The position numbers and the translations under genes are program-made. Source: an uncultured Lachnospiraceae bacterium (GTDB taxonomy: Bacteria > Bacillota > Clostridia > Lachnospirales > Lachnospiraceae). From it: 63,534 nt of DNA. The stretch is taken from the NCBI GenBank assembly GCA_947626395.1, contig CANQRU010000017.1:1-63534 (forward strand), given 5' to 3'. This document shows positions 15,128 to 24,985 of this stretch, in pieces. Position 1 is the stretch's first letter. Each line of letters starts with the position of its first letter. The notes beneath the pieces were generated by a model, which ran no database searches, had not been told where the DNA came from, and saw only the letters and a list, made by a program, of their open reading frames with translations.

Positions 15128-18064
15128 TCACCCGCGGAACAGCGCCTTCACCTCGCCGAACATCTCCTTATTCGCTTCCACCTTCTCGCCGCTGCCGATC
15201 ACGCACAGGCTCTCTTTCTCCAGCACCGCCTTGATGATCGGGGCCAGCGCCCTGATATCCTCCGGCTGGGCCGAAAGGATCTGCGCCCGCTCCTTCGCCA
15301 GCATCTCATTGCTCACATGGGAAAGATAGGCGGACAGGCCGCGGTCCCCCTTCGCGGACGGAGTCAGCGGCGAATCCATCTCGCTGATCGTGCCGATCAC
15401 ATATTTGGTCATATCCCTTTCGTCCGCGTCGAAATTCTCCAGATATCCGACCACATTGTCGTAGACCTCGTTGGTCTCCTTCATGTTCGGATCCCGGTAG
15501 GAAGCGAAATATCCGTCGCCGGACCGGCCGAAGCCGCTCATGCAGCCGTAGGCCCCTCCCTTGACGCGCAGATTGATCCACAGGTAGTCGTAGTTTAAGA
15601 TCGGCCGCAGGATCTGCAGAGCGCCGGTATAATCGTAACCTTTCTCCCGGAAATTCCCGCACCGGGCCACATAGTTGACCTGGGCCGATGTCTTGAAGCC
15701 TTCGTTTAAGTTCTTCTTCTCGAACTCGAACGGATAAGTCCGGCCGCTGCCCGCGGGAAGCGCGTCCACCAGCACCTTCATGGCGTCCGGCAGAAGCTTA
15801 AGGCCTTCCTCGTCCGCGGTAACGCTGAGCAGCATATTATCTACCGTGAAGAGTTCCGCCGCCACCGACTCAAGCCTGGCGATCAGCGCCTTCGGATCCT
15901 TCTCATAAGCCTTCACCGTATCCTCGAGGAACTGATAGAAGCCGATACCTCCGGTCATATCATTGAACCTGGATGCGGCGGAAAAATAGGACATGGCCCG
16001 GGAGATCGCCGCCTGATGGCTGCCGCCCTCCAGCTTCATCCGGGAGCGGGAACGTATTTCCTTAAGCACGTCGCCCAGCCGCTTCTCATCCGTAAACTTC
16101 GAGCCGGTCAGGATCTCCGCCAGAAGGCCGAATCCGTCCGGAAGCTTCTCATAAAGCGTCTTCATGTTGGCCGCGAATACGCCGGTGAAGGTGCCCGGAC
16201 GGTCAAAATCCGCATAGGTGCTCGTTCTGAATCCGATCCCGCCGGTCTGCAGATAGATCTCACTGCTCAGATCCGAATAGCTGTAATGCTCCGTATCCAC
16301 ATATCCCATCAAAAACTTCAGAAGTCCTACATAGGGCAGATCCTCCATCGGGACCCGGTCCGTATTGAACAGCGCCTTCACATAGCAGATACCGGATGTG
16401 AAATACTCGTGGCACACGGTCATGACCCCGTGGGTGACGGATTCCTTCCAGTAATTCTCCTCCGCCTTAGAACTGATATCCTCCCGGCGGAGCATCGGGA
16501 TCTTCTCCAGATCCTCCTTCGGCGACGGCGCGTCCTGATACGCCTTCAGTTCCTTCGTCTGCTCTACCAGCCGCTTAATCTCCTCCGCGGACAGGGACGC
16601 CTTGTAAGCGGCCAGCTTCTCCGCGACCTTCGCGTCCTCTTTGGCCGTCTTGTTCTTCTCCGGCTTCACCACGACCGTGACCTCAAAGGGATTGTCTAAA
16701 AGCCAGTCCCTGATCAGCTGTTCAAAATATCCCTCGTCCGCCGCTTTCTTCAGGAACGCAAAGGTATCCTCATAGCGCAGAAGCATTAACGGGTCCTCGC
16801 CGTAAAGCCAGCTCTCCATGGCGTGCAGGCCATACATGAGCCCTTTCGGCGCCCATCCGTAGTCCGCCTCCCGGTCAAGGAATTCATAGTGATTGATGCC
16901 CGCCAGCAGGCATTTCCTATCCAGTCCTTCTTCAGCCAGCTTCCGGAGAGTTCCCTTCACCACGGCCAGAAACTCCCCTTTCTGGTCCGCGTCCGCGTTC
17001 TTGGCCGTCACGGTAAAATAAGGCTGCAGGATACCGTCGGCAAAACCGCCCAGGATGTCGCCGCCGATCCCCGCGTCGAGAAGCGCCTGCTTAAGCGCCG
17101 CTCCGGGAGCGTCGATCAGCGCGTACTCCAATATCTCAAACGCCGTGAAAAGCACCGGATCCAGACGGTCGCCCACCACGGTACTGATGGAAAGATAGGA
17201 AGCCTTCTCCTCCGATTCCTCGTCTGTGATGGGATAGGTGATCTCCTCCTGCTTCGGCTCGCCAAACGGCTTCTGCCTGCGGATTTCCGAATCTACCTGG
17301 GCCTGCGGGTCATTACGGTCATATTTGCTTAAATACGCTTCGTCAAGCCAGTTCAGCCGCTCTTCCATATCCATATCGCCGTACAGATAAATATAGCTGT
17401 TGGCCGGATGATAGTAAGTCTGGTGGAAATGAAGGAACTGCTCATAGGTCAGATCCGGGATGCAGGCCGGATCGCCGCCGGATTCACAGCCGTAGCAGTT
17501 ATCCGGGAACAGAGCGTTCTGCGTCCACCGGTCCAGCACGCTTTCCGGAGAGGAAAACGCCCCCTTCATCTCATTGTATACAACGCCGTTGTAACGCAGC
17601 GGCGCATTTTCATCCTCCAGCTCGTAATGCCAGCCCTCCTGCTTAAAGATCTTCTCTTCCCGGTAGATATTCGGATGCAGCACCGCGTCCATATAGACAT
17701 CCATCAGATTCTGGAAATCCTTGTCATTGGTGCTGGCCACCGGATAGATCGTCTTGTCCGGATAGGTTATGGCGTTCAGGAAGGTATTCAAGGACCCCTT
17801 CACCAACTCCACGAACGGATCCTTCACCGGGAATTTCTCCGACCCGCACAGGACGCTGTGCTCCATGATGTGGGGCACGCCGGTGCTGTCGGAAGGCGGC
17901 GTCCGGAACGCGATGGAAAATACTTTGTTGTTATCGCTGTTTGACAGCAGAAATAACTTCGCGCCGCTCTTCTTGTGTTCCAGAAGGAAGCTTTCGGAAT
18001 CAAGTTCCTTTATGCGGCTCTGGGCAAGCAGTTCATAAGCCGCCAGATTCTTCAGATCGTTCAT
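15128..18064 (-). CDS. M16C zinc metallopeptidase (presequence-protease type)
   Basis: A 978-aa peptidase of family M16C, related to yeast Cym1 and chloroplast PreP. The inverted zinc motif HxxEH is H65-I-M-E-H69 (in GVPHIMEHSVLCGSEKF), with the downstream Glu expected near residue 140 in NGVVYNEMKGAFSSPESVLD. The middle and C-terminal halves carry the paired M16 folds. Lacks a signal peptide, so it likely degrades peptides in the cytoplasm. The ATG at 18064 follows AGAGGAATG. It is upstream of and coupled to era. Confidence 0.93.
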   Translation of the reverse strand: MNDLKNLAAYELLAQSRIKELDSESFLLEHKKSGAKLFLLSNSDNNKVFSIAFRTPPSDSTGVPHIMEHSVLCGSEKFPVKDPFVELVKGSLNTFLNAITYPDKTIYPVASTNDKDFQNLMDVYMDAVLHPNIYREEKIFKQEGWHYELEDENAPLRYNGVVYNEMKGAFSSPESVLDRWTQNALFPDNCYGCESGGDPACIPDLTYEQFLHFHQTYYHPANSYIYLYGDMDMEERLNWLDEAYLSKYDRNDPQAQVDSEIRRQKPFGEPKQEEITYPITDEESEEKASYLSISTVVGDRLDPVLFTAFEILEYALIDAPGAALKQALLDAGIGGDILGGFADGILQPYFTVTAKNADADQKGEFLAVVKGTLRKLAEEGLDRKCLLAGINHYEFLDREADYGWAPKGLMYGLHAMESWLYGEDPLMLLRYEDTFAFLKKAADEGYFEQLIRDWLLDNPFEVTVVVKPEKNKTAKEDAKVAEKLAAYKASLSAEEIKRLVEQTKELKAYQDAPSPKEDLEKIPMLRREDISSKAEENYWKESVTHGVMTVCHEYFTSGICYVKALFNTDRVPMEDLPYVGLLKFLMGYVDTEHYSYSDLSSEIYLQTGGIGFRTSTYADFDRPGTFTGVFAANMKTLYEKLPDGFGLLAEILTGSKFTDEKRLGDVLKEIRSRSRMKLEGGSHQAAISRAMSYFSAASRFNDMTGGIGFYQFLEDTVKAYEKDPKALIARLESVAAELFTVDNMLLSVTADEEGLKLLPDAMKVLVDALPAGSGRTYPFEFEKKNLNEGFKTSAQVNYVARCGNFREKGYDYTGALQILRPILNYDYLWINLRVKGGAYGCMSGFGRSGDGYFASYRDPNMKETNEVYDNVVGYLENFDADERDMTKYVIGTISEMDSPLTPSAKGDRGLSAYLSHVSNEMLAKERAQILSAQPEDIRALAPIIKAVLEKESLCVIGSGEKVEANKEMFGEVKALFRG

Positions 18065-18145
18065 AATTCATTCCTCTCTTTCTGTCTTTTTATTTCTCCA
18101 TATGCAGAGGCCGCATCCGGCGGCTTCCCTTACATACGGATACAT

Positions 18146-18973
18146 TTACATATTACCCATCAAGCGGTCCTTTAAGATCGCCGCGCATTCGCGCACGCAC
18201 AGATGCAGAAACAATACCGGGTCCGAACCGGCCGCGATCCCGTATACATCCTCCATCCCCCGCTTCTTCGCGATCATCCCCGCACGGAACACATGGTAAT
18301 TGCTGGTCAGGATACCGATCTGCACCGGCTTTTCCTCCACCTGCAGATATGGCCCCGGCGCCACGTTTCCGTCTCCTTTTCCGGCCAGGTCGCGCTTGCT
18401 CTGTTCTCGCTGCAGAATGATCAGCTGGCTGTAGGCGATATTCTCGACCGTGCTGGAAGACACCGGCTCCATGATCAGCCGGGTCGGCGAAACGCCGTTC
18501 TCCAGAAGGTACTGATACATGGCCTGGGCTTCGGTCATGGGTTCGTCGGCGCCCTGGCCGCCGGAAAGGATCAGCACGGTTCCCGGACTCTTCCTGCTGT
18601 ACTGGATCGCTTTATTCAGCCGCTGCCGCAGGGAATTGCTGATTCCCCGCTCGTGAACCTTCGCTCCCAGAACGATCACATAATCCAGCCCCGGCTTCTC
18701 GGAAGATACCGCGCCTACGAACACACAGGCTTCCACCACGCAGAAAATGATGACCGCCGCCGCGACGCAGGTCATGACCGGCACCGTCACCCACATGGGC
18801 ACTTTCTTCGGATGCAGCCTGCAGTAACGGCTCCCCCAGGAAAGGAAGGAAAGAAAGCCCGCCGCGGCCAGCCAGAACCAGGAGAAGGAAACCGAAAAGC
18901 CTGCGTACACGGCTATAATGATATAGTATACCAGGCAAAGCACCGCTCCTATTCCCGCAATCCACGCAAGCAT
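18146..18973 (-). CDS. YdcF/ElyC-type DUF218 membrane protein
   Basis: 275 aa. Two or three N-terminal membrane helices (about 1-75), then the DUF218 domain with VIVLGAKVHERGISNSLRQR, LSGGQGADEPMTEAQAM, and the C-terminal ILTSNYHVFRAGMIAKKRG. ElyC and SanA relatives act in envelope (lipid carrier or peptidoglycan) maintenance; the substrate here is unknown. AGAGGTGAT precedes the ATG at 18973. It lies between the M16C gene and the U32 gene on the same strand. Confidence 0.88.
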   Translation of the reverse strand: MLAWIAGIGAVLCLVYYIIIAVYAGFSVSFSWFWLAAAGFLSFLSWGSRYCRLHPKKVPMWVTVPVMTCVAAAVIIFCVVEACVFVGAVSSEKPGLDYVIVLGAKVHERGISNSLRQRLNKAIQYSRKSPGTVLILSGGQGADEPMTEAQAMYQYLLENGVSPTRLIMEPVSSSTVENIAYSQLIILQREQSKRDLAGKGDGNVAPGPYLQVEEKPVQIGILTSNYHVFRAGMIAKKRGMEDVYGIAAGSDPVLFLHLCVRECAAILKDRLMGNM

Positions 18974-19118
18974 AATATCACCTCTCTCCCGATTAAAGCT
19001 GCCGGCCTGTCTCTGTCACGCCGGTTCCCGCTTTCCAAACACGCCGTTTCGCCTGCACGCCGCCGCAGAGCGAAATATATCCGCCGTAAATTCCTCCGGC
19101 CATAGATCCGTCGGCCGA

Positions 19119-20345
19119 TCACACATCGCACCTGCGCAGGATATCCCCGCGCTCCGCTTCCGCGCCCAGATCTGCGTAAACGATCTGCCTGGCGTGAGGG
19201 GCGCTCTGCTGCGGACAGCCTTCCTCATCGTAAATACCGCCCACGGTCGCTTCCAGGTTCCGTCCGTCCGGCTTCATGATCTCGATCGTCTCTCCCACGG
19301 AGAATTTATTCTTCTGCTCCAGACGGCAAAATCCCCGCCCGTCCACATCGTCCACCATTCCAAGATAGACGTATTCCTTTATATAGGTGCTCTCCCCGTA
19401 GATCTGGGATTCCGCTCCCGGCTTCCCGAAATAAAAGCCCGTCGTGAATTCCCTGCGGGTGCATTTGCCGATCTCCTCCAGATATCGGCCCAGATTCTTC
19501 CTGTACGTTTCCCCGCTCTTTCGGAAATCATCAAGAGCCATCCGGTAGGTCCTGGTCACCGCGGCCGCATAAAGCGAATTCTTCATCCGCCCCTCGATCT
19601 TAAAGCTGTCGATCCCGGCGGCGGCCAGTTCCGGGATATGGCCGATCATGCACAGATCCTTCGAATTAAATAAAAAGGTTCCTCTTTCATTCTCATATAC
19701 CGGCAGATATTCCCCGGGCCTGGTCTCCTCGACCACCGCGTAGTTCCACCGGCAGGGGTGGGTGCATTCGCCCTGATTGGCGTCCCTTCCCGTGAAATAA
19801 TTGCTCAGAAGGCATCGCCCGGAATAGGAAATACACATGGCCCCGTGAACGAAGCACTCGATCTCCATATCCTCCGGGATCTGCGCGCGGATCTGCGCGA
19901 TCTCGGAAAGGCTAAGCTCCCGGGCCGCGACCACCCGCTTCGCCCCCAGACCGTACCAGAAGCGGTAAGTTTCATAATTCGTACTGTTGGCCTGCGTGCT
20001 GATATGCACATCCACATCCGGCAGCAGCTTCCGCGCAAGCGCGAACACGCCGGGATCCGAAATGATCAGCGCGTCCATGCCCACATCCGCAAGCTCCCGG
20101 AAATACTCCCGGACGCCCTCCAGATCGCCGTTATGGGCAAATATATTCGCCGTCACATAGACTTTCACGCCGCGGGCATGGGCAAACTCCACGCCCTTCT
20201 TCATCTCCTCCAGGGAGAAATTATGCGCCTTAGCCCGAAGCCCATACGCTTCGCCGCCGATATAGACCGCGTCCGCCCCGTAGCGCACCGCTGTCCTCAA
20301 TACCTCCGGGCTTCCCGCCGGCACAAGCAACTCGATCTTACGCAT
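19119..20345 (-). CDS. trhP: U32-family tRNA uridine hydroxylase (TrhP type)
   Basis: 408 aa, peptidase family U32 fold but best known now as the prephenate-dependent tRNA U34 hydroxylase (TrhP). The family signature is seen as ECFVHGAMCISYSGRCLLSN with the Cys residues that can bind an Fe-S cluster, together with the other two Cys near GECTHPCRW. N terminus is MRKIELLVPAGSPEVLRTAV. Directly follows the O-methyltransferase gene, which in B. subtilis (yrrM next to yrrN/yrrO) completes 5-methoxyuridine; the shared order supports this role. Only one U32 gene is present here, where B. subtilis has two. Confidence 0.88.
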   Translation of the reverse strand: MRKIELLVPAGSPEVLRTAVRYGADAVYIGGEAYGLRAKAHNFSLEEMKKGVEFAHARGVKVYVTANIFAHNGDLEGVREYFRELADVGMDALIISDPGVFALARKLLPDVDVHISTQANSTNYETYRFWYGLGAKRVVAARELSLSEIAQIRAQIPEDMEIECFVHGAMCISYSGRCLLSNYFTGRDANQGECTHPCRWNYAVVEETRPGEYLPVYENERGTFLFNSKDLCMIGHIPELAAAGIDSFKIEGRMKNSLYAAAVTRTYRMALDDFRKSGETYRKNLGRYLEEIGKCTRREFTTGFYFGKPGAESQIYGESTYIKEYVYLGMVDDVDGRGFCRLEQKNKFSVGETIEIMKPDGRNLEATVGGIYDEEGCPQQSAPHARQIVYADLGAEAERGDILRRCDV

Positions 20346-20420
20346 CGCCGCATCCTTTTCTCTATATACTCTCCATCCCGGCAGACAAGACGCTCCCGCT
20401 GCCGTATTCCGCCGCAGGCA

Positions 20421-21077
20421 TCACCGCGGCGTCCCTTTCTTCACCGCCACCGCCAGGCCGTCGCCCACCGTAAGGATCGCTGTCTGCAATCCCCCGTGAT
20501 GCTCAAGCTTCCACAAAAACTCCCGCATCCTGGCGTGGATCGTCCGATCCCTCCGCTCCACCGCAAACCGCGATTCCAGAATGGTTCCTTCCTGAAGCAC
20601 ATTATCCGCGGCCAATATGCCGCCGGGTTTCAGGACCCGGAACACCTCGGGCAGCCATTTCCCGTACTGTCCCTTCGCCGCGTCCATAAATACGAGATCG
20701 TAGGATTCACCGTCCAGCGTCCCGAGGACTTCATCCGCGTCCGCGGCGATCACCGTGATCCTCTCCTCCAGCCCGGCCCGGCGCACATTTTCCAGCGCCT
20801 CGGCCGCCCTGGCCTCATCCTTCTCGATCGTCGTGATCCTGCAGTCCGCCGGCGACGCAAGCGCCATCAGAACAGCAGAATAGCCCACGGCGGTCCCAAT
20901 CTCCAGAATCGCCCCGGGCCTTCCCACCGCTGCCAGAACCTTCAGTAATCTTCCTGTCTCTTCTCTTACGATCGGAATTCCTCTCGCGGCCGCGTCAGAG
21001 GCGATCTGTTCGCACAGCGGATCGCCGTCCGGTTCCAGCGACCGCAGGAAATCCGCCATCCGTTCGTCTCCTGTCAT
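20421..21077 (-). CDS. trmR: SAM-dependent O-methyltransferase, probable TrmR
   Basis: 218-aa class I O-methyltransferase (YrrM family). SAM site ILEIGTAVGYSAVLMA (motif I), then TTIEKDEARAAEALEN, and the metal-binding VFMDAAKGQYGKW with ILAADNVLQEGTI. In B. subtilis TrmR methylates 5-hydroxyuridine at tRNA position 34. The ATG overlaps the mltG-like gene by four bases (ATGA), and the U32 gene follows. Confidence 0.9.
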   Translation of the reverse strand: MTGDERMADFLRSLEPDGDPLCEQIASDAAARGIPIVREETGRLLKVLAAVGRPGAILEIGTAVGYSAVLMALASPADCRITTIEKDEARAAEALENVRRAGLEERITVIAADADEVLGTLDGESYDLVFMDAAKGQYGKWLPEVFRVLKPGGILAADNVLQEGTILESRFAVERRDRTIHARMREFLWKLEHHGGLQTAILTVGDGLAVAVKKGTPR

Positions 21078-21514
21078 TCCTCTTCGCCGCTTTCCTCAGG
21101 CACCTCCACCTTGCCGTCGCGAAGAGTGGTTATGATCTCCTTCGCCGACATGGATGTATTTAACAGATACGTCCCCGCTTTGATCGGATTGCCGTATCCC
21201 ATAAACTTATATCCGTACTCATAGAAAATACACTGAATAATGAAAGAAAAACGATCCTTCGCCAATCCGCTCTGCTCCATGGCGACCGCCAGATTTACGA
21301 GGGATTCGTCCTCCCCGATGGTGACCCGCAGATCCACACCGGGAGCCTCGTCCACCGCCGTGTTGTGAAAAAGCCCGTACCCGAACTGATATCCTCTCGA
21401 AACCGACTCATAGACCAGCAGGATCACCAGCGCCAAAAGGATCAGCTTCCATGAGATCGTAATGATCGCCTTTGTCACCCGGTTAATATCTCTTGTACTT
21501 GTCGCTCCGCTCAT
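21074..21514 (-). CDS. MltG/YceG-like membrane protein without the catalytic part
   Basis: 146 aa: one membrane helix (about residues 20-40, WKLILLALVILLVYESV), then an outer domain of LysM-like character, VTIGEDESLVNLAVAMEQSG and IKAGTYLLNTSMSAKEIITT, which matches the first domain of the endolytic transglycosylase MltG. The catalytic YceG domain that follows in full-length MltG (about 330 aa) is absent. The position, before trmR and the U32 gene, matches yrrL of B. subtilis, so it is an mltG relative reduced to a binding domain. The ATG at 21514 precedes an intact frame, so this is not a frameshift. Confidence 0.82.
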   Translation of the reverse strand: MSGATSTRDINRVTKAIITISWKLILLALVILLVYESVSRGYQFGYGLFHNTAVDEAPGVDLRVTIGEDESLVNLAVAMEQSGLAKDRFSFIIQCIFYEYGYKFMGYGNPIKAGTYLLNTSMSAKEIITTLRDGKVEVPEESGEEE

Positions 21515-21559
21515 ATCCAGTCATTCCCTTCTCTCATAATCTCCCCGAAGGCGCGGGAG

Positions 21560-23248
21560 TTATACCTCCATGATGATCGGCAGGATCATCGGATTCCGCT
21601 TCATCTTCTTCCACAGGAAATCGCTCAGATCATCCCGGATGATATTCTTAAGCTTGCCCCAGTCGGTCACATGACGGTCCAGGCAGTCCTGCACCGAATC
21701 CTCAACGACCTTACGGGCCTCCTCCAGCAGATCCTCCGACTCCCGCACGTAGACGAAGCCGCGCGACACGATGTCCGGCCCGGCCAGAAGCTGGTTGGAA
21801 TACTTCTCCAGCGTCAGCACCACGATGATGATGCCGTTCTGGGCCAGGTTCTGCCTGTCCCGAAGGACAATGTTGCCAACGTCTCCGACGCCTAAACCGT
21901 CCACCAGGATCGCGCCTGCCTGCACATGATCCACGACCTTAAGGGAGTCCTCCGACAGTTCCACCACATCGCCGGACGACATGATCAGGATGTTCTCCTT
22001 CGGGATACCCATGGACTCCGCCAGGCTCTTGTGGGTCATCAGATGGCGGTACTCGCCGTGGACCGGCAGCGCGTATTTGGGATGGGTCAGGGAGTAGATC
22101 AGCTTGATCTCCTCCTGGCACGCGTGCCCTGATACGTGGGTGTCCTGGAAAATGACCTCGGCGCCCTTGATGGACAGCTCGTTGATCACCTTGGAGACCG
22201 CCTTCTCGTTGCCCGGGATCGGCGTGGAACTTAAGATGATCACGTCGTTGGGCTTGATGGAGACCTTCTTGTGGATGCTGGAAGCCATCCGCGACAGGGC
22301 GGCCATGGACTCTCCCTGGCTTCCCGTGGTGATGAGGACGGTCTTCTCGTCCGGATAATTCTTCAGATTGTCGATATCGATCAGAGTCCCTTCCGGGATC
22401 TTGATATAACCCAGTTCGCTGGCGATACCGATGACCGTCACCATGCTGCGGCCCTCGACCACCACCTTCCGCCCGTACTTGTAGGCGGAATCGATGATCT
22501 GCTGCACACGGTCCACATTGGATGAAAACGTGGCCACGATGATGCGGTTGTTCGTATGCTCCGCGAAGATCGCGTCAAAGGTCTTGCCCACGGTCCGCTC
22601 CGACGCCGTAAAGCCGGGCCGGATCGCGTTGGTGCTGTCGCACATCAGCGCCAGGACGCCTTTCTTCCCAAGTTCGGCGAAGCGCTGCAGATCCGCCGGC
22701 TCGCCGAAGACCGGCGTGTAATCGATCTTGAAATCGCCAGTGTGCAGAAGTACGCCGGCCGGCGTGAAGATCGCCAGAGCCGACGCATCGGCGATGCTGT
22801 GATTCGTCTTGATGAATTCCACACGGAAGCAGCCCAGCGTAACCGTCTGCCCGTGCTTTACAACCTTTCTCTTCGTATTCTTGAGCAGGTTATGCTCTTT
22901 CAGTTTATTCTCGATCAGCGCGATCGTAAGTCTGGTGCCGTAGACCGGCACGTTGATCTCCTGCAGCACATAGGGCAGGGCGCCGATATGGTCCTCATGT
23001 CCGTGTGTAATAAAAAAGCCCTTTACTTTCTCCTGATTCTGCTTCAGATAGGTGATGTCGGGGATACACAGATCGATCCCCAGCATATCGTCTGACGGGA
23101 ACGCCAGGCCGCAGTCAATGACAATGATCTCGTCCTCATACTCGATGGCCGTGATATTCATACCGATCTGCTCCAGGCCGCCAAGAGGGATGATCCTCAC
23201 CTTGTCCGCCCTGCAGACCTGTCTATTCTGTTGTTTTGATGCTTTCAA
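21560..23248 (-). CDS. rnj: Ribonuclease J
   Basis: Metallo-beta-lactamase-fold RNase with endo- and 5'-3' exonuclease activity. 562 aa. Zinc ligands in FITHGHEDHIGALPYVL and later HTGDFKID; beta-CASP part with TNAIRPGFTASERTVG, the C-terminal IVVLTLEKYSNQLLAGPDIV. GGAGG fits a TTG start at 23248 (nine bases) better than the TTG at 23254 (three bases). Neighbour of fur and mltG-like genes. Confidence 0.94.
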   Translation of the reverse strand: MKASKQQNRQVCRADKVRIIPLGGLEQIGMNITAIEYEDEIIVIDCGLAFPSDDMLGIDLCIPDITYLKQNQEKVKGFFITHGHEDHIGALPYVLQEINVPVYGTRLTIALIENKLKEHNLLKNTKRKVVKHGQTVTLGCFRVEFIKTNHSIADASALAIFTPAGVLLHTGDFKIDYTPVFGEPADLQRFAELGKKGVLALMCDSTNAIRPGFTASERTVGKTFDAIFAEHTNNRIIVATFSSNVDRVQQIIDSAYKYGRKVVVEGRSMVTVIGIASELGYIKIPEGTLIDIDNLKNYPDEKTVLITTGSQGESMAALSRMASSIHKKVSIKPNDVIILSSTPIPGNEKAVSKVINELSIKGAEVIFQDTHVSGHACQEEIKLIYSLTHPKYALPVHGEYRHLMTHKSLAESMGIPKENILIMSSGDVVELSEDSLKVVDHVQAGAILVDGLGVGDVGNIVLRDRQNLAQNGIIIVVLTLEKYSNQLLAGPDIVSRGFVYVRESEDLLEEARKVVEDSVQDCLDRHVTDWGKLKNIIRDDLSDFLWKKMKRNPMILPIIMEV

Positions 23249-23267
23249 ATTCAATAACCTCCAAATT

Positions 23268-23738
23268 CTATCCGTTCCGATGTCCGTCTTCTCTGTTCTC
23301 TCTGCATGAGCGGCAGTATCCGAATAATTTCACTTCATGGTCCGTTACCGCAAAGCCCAGCCGCTCCATAAGGCTCTGCTCCAAAGTATCCAGTAAGTCC
23401 TCCTCGAAAGGGAACACCCGGCCGCAGTCAAGGCAGATCGCGTGGTGGTGGTGATGCCCTTTGCTCTCCTCGCCGGGAAGCTTGGCCAGTTCAAACCTGG
23501 CAAACCCGTCGTCGAAGCTGATCCGGTCCAGAAGCTTCAGATCCAGAAGCACCTGCACCGTACGGTAAATGGTCGCCAGCCCGATATCCGGGTACTGCTC
23601 CTTCGCCAGGGCATAGATATCCTCCGCCGTTAAGTGTTCGCCCGGATGGGCGGCCATCAGTTCCAGGACCAGAAGCCTCTGTCTGGTCACCTTCAGGCCC
23701 TTTTCCTTCAGCATCTGCTTAAACAGGTCCTCGTTCAT
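23268..23738 (-). CDS. Fur-family regulator
   Basis: 156-aa metalloregulator. Winged helix with LKVTRQRLLVLELMA and IGLATIYRTVQVLLDLKLLD; sensing part with a His-rich segment GHHHHHAICLDCG and a C-terminal CRSC that completes a structural zinc site. Whether it senses iron, zinc or peroxide cannot be told: the key PerR Asp/His pattern is not clear. It lies between the DUF1292 gene and rnj. AAGGGAC precedes the ATG at 23738. Confidence 0.92.
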   Translation of the reverse strand: MNEDLFKQMLKEKGLKVTRQRLLVLELMAAHPGEHLTAEDIYALAKEQYPDIGLATIYRTVQVLLDLKLLDRISFDDGFARFELAKLPGEESKGHHHHHAICLDCGRVFPFEEDLLDTLEQSLMERLGFAVTDHEVKLFGYCRSCRENREDGHRNG

Positions 23739-23753
23739 CTGCTGTCCCTTACC

Positions 23754-24032
23754 CTACTTCTCCAGGTCAAGATCCAGATCCGCCACCAGTTCGGAAAAGA
23801 TCTTAAACAGGTAATCCAGCTCATCCTCGTCGTCCACGAACTCGTAGACCGCGTCGGCGTCTTCCTTCTTCGACCGGTCCTTTAAGATATAGCACTGCCC
23901 GTCCTCATCATCCCCGGCGGCATCCGTCACCAGGATGTAATTCATACCGTTGATCCTGGTCTCCTCCAGGATACTCAGATCGATCCGCTCTCCGTCGTCC
24001 GTCTCCAGCGTGATCATCTTCTCGTCTTCCAT
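23754..24032 (-). CDS. DUF1292 family protein (YrzB-like)
   Basis: 92 aa, strongly acidic, with MITLETDDGERIDLSILEE and ILVTDAAGDDEDGQCYILKD, then a C-terminal EFVDDEDELDYLFKIFSEL. DUF1292 proteins of unknown function sit next to ruvX and ireB throughout Firmicutes. AAGGAG precedes the ATG at 24032. Confidence 0.9.
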   Translation of the reverse strand: MEDEKMITLETDDGERIDLSILEETRINGMNYILVTDAAGDDEDGQCYILKDRSKKEDADAVYEFVDDEDELDYLFKIFSELVADLDLDLEK

Positions 24033-24045
24033 ACCGTTAAACTCC

Positions 24046-24483
24046 TTACACCTTCCCGGTCCGCGGCGCTGCGTTGTCCAGATAATCCTGCAGAATGATC
24101 CCCGCCGCTACCTTGTCGATCACTTTCTTGCGCTCCGTAACCGGGACGCCGCTTTCCGCCAGGATCTCGTCCGCAGCCACCGTCGTCAGCCGCTCGTCCC
24201 ACAGGACCACCGGAAGCCCGGTCCTGCGCTTCAGCATCTCCGCGAATTCCTCCGTCCTCTTCGCCCGTTCTCCGACCGTATCGTCCATATTCTTAGGATA
24301 ACCTAAAACAATGGTTTCAATCTGATATTCGGCGGCAAGCTCTTCAATTCTGCGAAGGGTAGCCCGCAGCTTACCGTCTTCCTTCCGGGTAATGGTCTCC
24401 ACTCCCTGGGCGATCAGCCCCGTAGGATCGCAGACCGCCACGCCTACCGTCTTCGTTCCGAAATCAAGTCCAAGAATTCTCAT
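24046..24483 (-). CDS. ruvX: Holliday junction resolvase-like RuvX/YqgF
   Basis: 145 aa RNase H-fold protein, suggested to act in 16S rRNA 5' end maturation. Motifs: [50 protein letters not shown] and the last Asp in [18 protein letters not shown] take the ATG at 24483; a GTG at 24495 is in frame. No strong Shine-Dalgarno precedes either. Confidence 0.93.
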   Translation of the reverse strand: MRILGLDFGTKTVGVAVCDPTGLIAQGVETITRKEDGKLRATLRRIEELAAEYQIETIVLGYPKNMDDTVGERAKRTEEFAEMLKRRTGLPVVLWDERLTTVAADEILAESGVPVTERKKVIDKVAAGIILQDYLDNAAPRTGKV

Positions 24484-24627
24484 ACACTTAAACACAACAA
24501 TGCCCGGAAAGCCTCCCTCTCTCTTGAAAGTTCCGCTCCCCGAAACACCGTCTTCCTTATCCGATTCCGCTTAAATCCCGCTCACGCTCACAGTACAAAT
24601 GACTCCGGCCGGCAGCCGTATCCGCCG

Positions 24628-24888
24628 CTACTTCAGCCGTTCCTCGATATACGCAGACAGAAGCAGTTCCAGGATCTCATCCCGCTCGACCTTCATGATG
24701 AGACTTCTGGCACTCTTATGGCTGGTAATGTAGGTTGGATCTCCAGACATGATATATCCTACTATCTGATTGACAGGGTTATATCCTTTTTCGGTCAGCG
24801 CGTCATACACCTGTTCCAGAACCTCGCTGACGTCCAGCTGATTCTCCTGTACCGCACGGAAATGTCTCGTATTCTGAATATCGCCCAT
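24628..24888 (-). CDS. ireB: IreB-family phosphoprotein
   Basis: 86 aa, DUF965. In Enterococcus IreB is a substrate of the Ser/Thr kinase IreK and a negative regulator of cephalosporin resistance. The sequence matches the family closely: YDALTEKGYNPVNQIVGYI, then SGDPTYITSHKSARSLIMKV with the conserved Tyr/Thr/Ser positions, and a C-terminal LLSAYIEERLK. It is the first gene of the ireB-ruvX-DUF1292-fur-rnj run, behind the promoter at 24920-24948. Confidence 0.94.
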   Translation of the reverse strand: MGDIQNTRHFRAVQENQLDVSEVLEQVYDALTEKGYNPVNQIVGYIMSGDPTYITSHKSARSLIMKVERDEILELLLSAYIEERLK

Positions 24889-24919
24889 ATGTCCTCACGT
24901 CCTTTACTGGTCATAATTT

Positions 24920-24948
24920 ATTCTATACCACATTTTTCCATTCGTAAA
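24920..24948 (-). promoter_or_regulatory. Promoter of the ireB operon
   Basis: TTTACG (24943-24948) and TAGAAT (24920-24925) on the minus strand with a 17-bp spacer; the start would fall near 24913, about 25 bp before the ireB ATG. Confidence 0.7.
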
Positions 24949-24985
24949 GGAAAATTTTATAAATTCTTTCTGACAACTTCATGAC

